NCBI GenBank assembly: GCA_015222405.1
Contig: JADFVG010000112.1
Location: forward strand, 1-14,725
DNA: 14,725 nt
Origin: Chloroflexota bacterium
GTDB lineage: Bacteria > Chloroflexota > Dehalococcoidia > E44-bin15
Reading direction: 5' to 3'
A program made the translations under genes and the position numbers. Below are positions 12,812 to 14,725 of the stretch, piece after piece; positions within the stretch are counted from its first letter, which is position 1, and the number at the start of each line of letters is the position of its first letter. The notes beneath the pieces are model-generated. The model was not told the origin of the DNA. It saw only the letters and a list, made by a program, of their open reading frames with translations, and made no database searches.

Positions 12812-13645
12812 TCACCATAGCATTGCCACATAGCTATTAAGCGGCACCCCCAGCGAATCAGCCACCGGTTGGCATTTGGCCTTGAATGAGAAGAGAATTT
12901 TACCCTCGCCGGGGAACTCTGAAAGCGCCTCGCAATACCCCATTCCTTTGGCCAGCACCAGATCAGCCGACTCCAGCGCCCTTCTGAACTCCTCAGAGGC
13001 CAAAGCTAGGATCACCCCTGGAGTGGCAGTGCCGGTGGTTATCACCGTTTTAAGCTCACTGTCCAAGCCGGTTCTCTTCAGGTCAGCGAGGGTGAGGTCA
13101 TTCGCAGCCGGGGATTCTTTGACCACATATGTAACCTTTGCCTTTTGCTCCAACCACTTGATAAGGGGTAAATCAAAAAATGCCTCCCCCGTATTGTCAG
13201 CAAGATATAGAACATTGGTCTCATGCCCGAGCTTCTCTTGGAACTTGTCGCTATCATCGATGGCAAATTTCACCGGTCGCCCCAGTTCCCCTTTGATGCT
13301 ATCGGCACCGCTGAAAAAATCCATGCTGTTTCCCAAAACCGCTAGCTCAAGCAGGCCTTTGAAATCCTGAGCCGGACTCAGCCCCTGGCAGAGTTCCCTG
13401 GAAATCCTTATCTCCTCGTCCTTCATCCCTCTATAGGGATCAGGGTTCCCGGTTATCTCTTTCACCGCACTATGAACCTTGGTTGCGATGGTGATCGTGA
13501 TCTCATCATAGGAAAAATTCTGCTCTACTATTTTGAGCCCCTCCTCTATGGCTTTCGCTCTCAGCAGCGCATCGCTGGTAGCCAGTTCTGCCGCTTGATA
13601 TACCAGTTGGCGCAGACATTGATAGCAATCTCTGGCAGCTTTCAT
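12812..13645 (-). CDS. DUF89 (ARMT1-like) metal-dependent protein
   Basis: A 277-aa protein of the DUF89 family, whose characterised members are metal-dependent phosphatases acting on damaged or over-reactive phosphometabolites. Visible features in order: Cys7-x2-Cys10 (CYQC) typical of the short prokaryotic group, NPDPYRGMK, GNSMDFF near residue 106, LADNTGEAFFDLPLI with the metal-binding Asp-Asn, and LVLAKGMGYCEALSE near the C-terminus. Length matches the short archaeal and bacterial forms. ATG 13645 has a weak AGGAA ribosome-binding site. It sits 25 nt after the reductase stop and 15 nt before the DUF362 gene, so all three are surely one transcript. The substrate is unknown; context suggests repair or turnover connected with isoprenoid or redox metabolism, which is inference. 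Confidence 0.85.
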   Translation of the reverse strand: MKAARDCYQCLRQLVYQAAELATSDALLRAKAIEEGLKIVEQNFSYDEITITIATKVHSAVKEITGNPDPYRGMKDEEIRISRELCQGLSPAQDFKGLLELAVLGNSMDFFSGADSIKGELGRPVKFAIDDSDKFQEKLGHETNVLYLADNTGEAFFDLPLIKWLEQKAKVTYVVKESPAANDLTLADLKRTGLDSELKTVITTGTATPGVILALASEEFRRALESADLVLAKGMGYCEALSEFPGEGKILFSFKAKCQPVADSLGVPLNSYVAMLW

Positions 13646-13670
13646 CTTGATTCCTGAGTGACTAAAACCT

Positions 13671-14725
13671 TCACACCTTCCCCCTCAAGGGATTCTTTTG
13701 CCAGCCGAAAAGATGACGCCAGGGGGCCAGGCGCTTCAGCCCGATTAGGATGATACCGCTGTGCCAGTCGAAGGATAGAGCGGGTGATTTGAGCAACTCC
13801 TCGCGGATGCCTCTGGATTCAACTATATCGAATATCCTGTCGATGTGGCGGTTTGACAGTCTTTCATATAGCCCTCGGGCAAGGTAGCCAATTCGCAGCT
13901 CCCTGCCTATCTTTTGCTTCCACCTTTTCTCGTAGGAGGCAAAGAGCTTGGGCGATGGCTTATCTGTGGAAAACGCCTGATGGAGGGTATCGGCTGCTAT
14001 TTCAGCGCAGAGAAGACCATAATATATACCGCCACCACTAGTGGGCTTCACCTGCCCTGCGGCATCGCCTACAACGAGCAGCCTTTTCATATAGGTCTGA
14101 GGCAGCGGCCTCAGGGGGATCCCCCCATAGGTGATATCCGCATCAGGGCTGGCTATCTTGCCACGGAGGAAGAGGGAGGATAACAGACTCCTCAAGTTGG
14201 CGCCAGGGTTTTGCCGCGAGAAGAGCCCCACCAGTGCCCTGTTCTCACGGGTGGGCATGAACCAGGCAAAAAAGCCTGTAGCTACCTCCTGATCAAAATA
14301 GACCTCTATCTCGTCACCACCACCAATGCTCACCTCTGCCTGGGCCCCGACCACAAGGTCGTCAACCCTTCCCAGGCCGAGCTTCAGCGGAAGCCTGGAA
14401 CCAAATCCGCTGGCGATGACCACTGCTTCGCCTTCAAATATTTTCCCTCCCCCCTGACCTTCAACCTCCACCTTAACGCCGTCATCCAGAACTGCAATAT
14501 CCTGCACCCGAGAGCCGAGGAGATAGTGCGCCCCTTGCCCCTGGGCTCTCTCCGCCAGCGCCCGATCAAAGGCGGCACGGTCCACGATATAGGCTTGAGC
14601 ACCATCTCTCCATAACCTTAGCTCCCTCCCCGAGGGGCTGAACAATTTGGCTGAGTTCACCTCCCTCAAGACCGTGCCCTCAAAAAGGGGGAAGCGGTTA
14701 AAGCACTCCGCCCCGATAAGGCCAG
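13671..14725 (-). CDS. Geranylgeranyl-reductase-family FAD oxidoreductase, 3' part
   Basis: The C-terminal 350 codons of a flavoprotein that continues beyond the right edge; the frame is open to 14725 (it begins GLIGAECFNRFPLFEGTV), so the TTG at 14669 is not the start. The family reduces isoprenoid double bonds in geranylgeranyl groups of lipids, quinone or chlorophyll side chains. Diagnostic parts are AYIVDRAAFDRALAERA, VVIASGFGS, and the FAD-binding LLVVGDAAGQVKPTSGGGIY followed by GLLCAEIAADTL. The N-terminal GxGxxG dinucleotide fold lies outside the window. It is the first visible gene of the operon with DUF89 and DUF362. Archaeal geranylgeranyl reductases are known to take electrons from a ferredoxin, which suits the DUF362 neighbour. 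Substrate cannot be read from the sequence; other FAD monooxygenase-like reductases share these motifs. Confidence 0.85.
   Translation of the reverse strand, partial: GLIGAECFNRFPLFEGTVLREVNSAKLFSPSGRELRLWRDGAQAYIVDRAAFDRALAERAQGQGAHYLLGSRVQDIAVLDDGVKVEVEGQGGGKIFEGEAVVIASGFGSRLPLKLGLGRVDDLVVGAQAEVSIGGGDEIEVYFDQEVATGFFAWFMPTRENRALVGLFSRQNPGANLRSLLSSLFLRGKIASPDADITYGGIPLRPLPQTYMKRLLVVGDAAGQVKPTSGGGIYYGLLCAEIAADTLHQAFSTDKPSPKLFASYEKRWKQKIGRELRIGYLARGLYERLSNRHIDRIFDIVESRGIREELLKSPALSFDWHSGIILIGLKRLAPWRHLFGWQKNPLRGKV

Noticed and set aside
14211..14615. Plus-strand 134-codon frame opposite the reductase
   Set aside because: Antisense shadow of a gene with clear FAD motifs.
1..14725. CRISPR array, tandem repeats or defence operon
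   Set aside because: No regularly spaced direct repeats and no cas, restriction, toxin or nuclease genes were seen on either strand.

Overview
The window looks like a bacterial chromosome segment of moderate GC, most likely from an uncultivated Chloroflexota (Dehalococcoidia-like) lineage. This rests on the gene set: clustered two-domain universal stress proteins, an ADP-forming acyl-CoA synthetase with an N-terminal GNAT domain, and a geranylgeranyl-reductase-like / DUF89 / DUF362-ferredoxin operon. No rRNA, tRNA or other taxonomic marker is present, so the assignment is tentative.

Layout. 1-2091 (minus): the 5' end of a universal stress protein gene (usp1, cut by the window edge), a CorA-type Mg2+ channel gene whose natural start region is separated from the body by an in-frame TAG, and a putative membrane-protein ORF. 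2422-2916 (minus): an Hsp20 small heat-shock protein. 3143-3503 (minus): a decayed IS3-type integrase C-terminus. 3983-4429 (plus): an Ala/Lys/Glu-rich, all-helical LEA-like protein. 4844-9686 (plus): two further universal stress protein genes (usp2, usp3) and the GNAT-acyl-CoA synthetase gene. A 93-nt broken copy of that synthetase's 5' end sits directly behind usp2, which suggests that a usp-synthetase unit was duplicated and one synthetase copy was then lost. 9687-10420: a gene-poor spacer. 10421-11573 (plus): two small membrane proteins behind a near-consensus promoter, gene debris, and a small CxxC protein. 11564-11722: a possible recombinase C-terminal scrap. 11708-14725 (minus): an operon of a geranylgeranyl-reductase-type flavoprotein (cut by the window edge), a DUF89 protein and a DUF362 protein with two [4Fe-4S] motifs.

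How it fits together. The left two thirds is a stress island: three usp paralogues, Hsp20, a LEA-like protein and an ion channel. All three usp genes carry the same promoter architecture (-35 TTGATT, 17-18 nt spacer, -10 TATCAT or TACGAT, preceded by a conserved GTGA[G/A]CAT[A/G]), so they are probably co-regulated. The synthetase sits behind usp3 and may link stress or energy state to acyl-CoA metabolism or protein acylation. Its start codon is preceded by an 11-G run that could be length-variable. The right end is an unrelated redox operon in which the DUF362 ferredoxin could feed electrons to the reductase.

I found no convincing new defence system or CRISPR array. The most notable signals are the shared usp promoter, the duplication relic, the CorA nonsense codon and the G11 leader.
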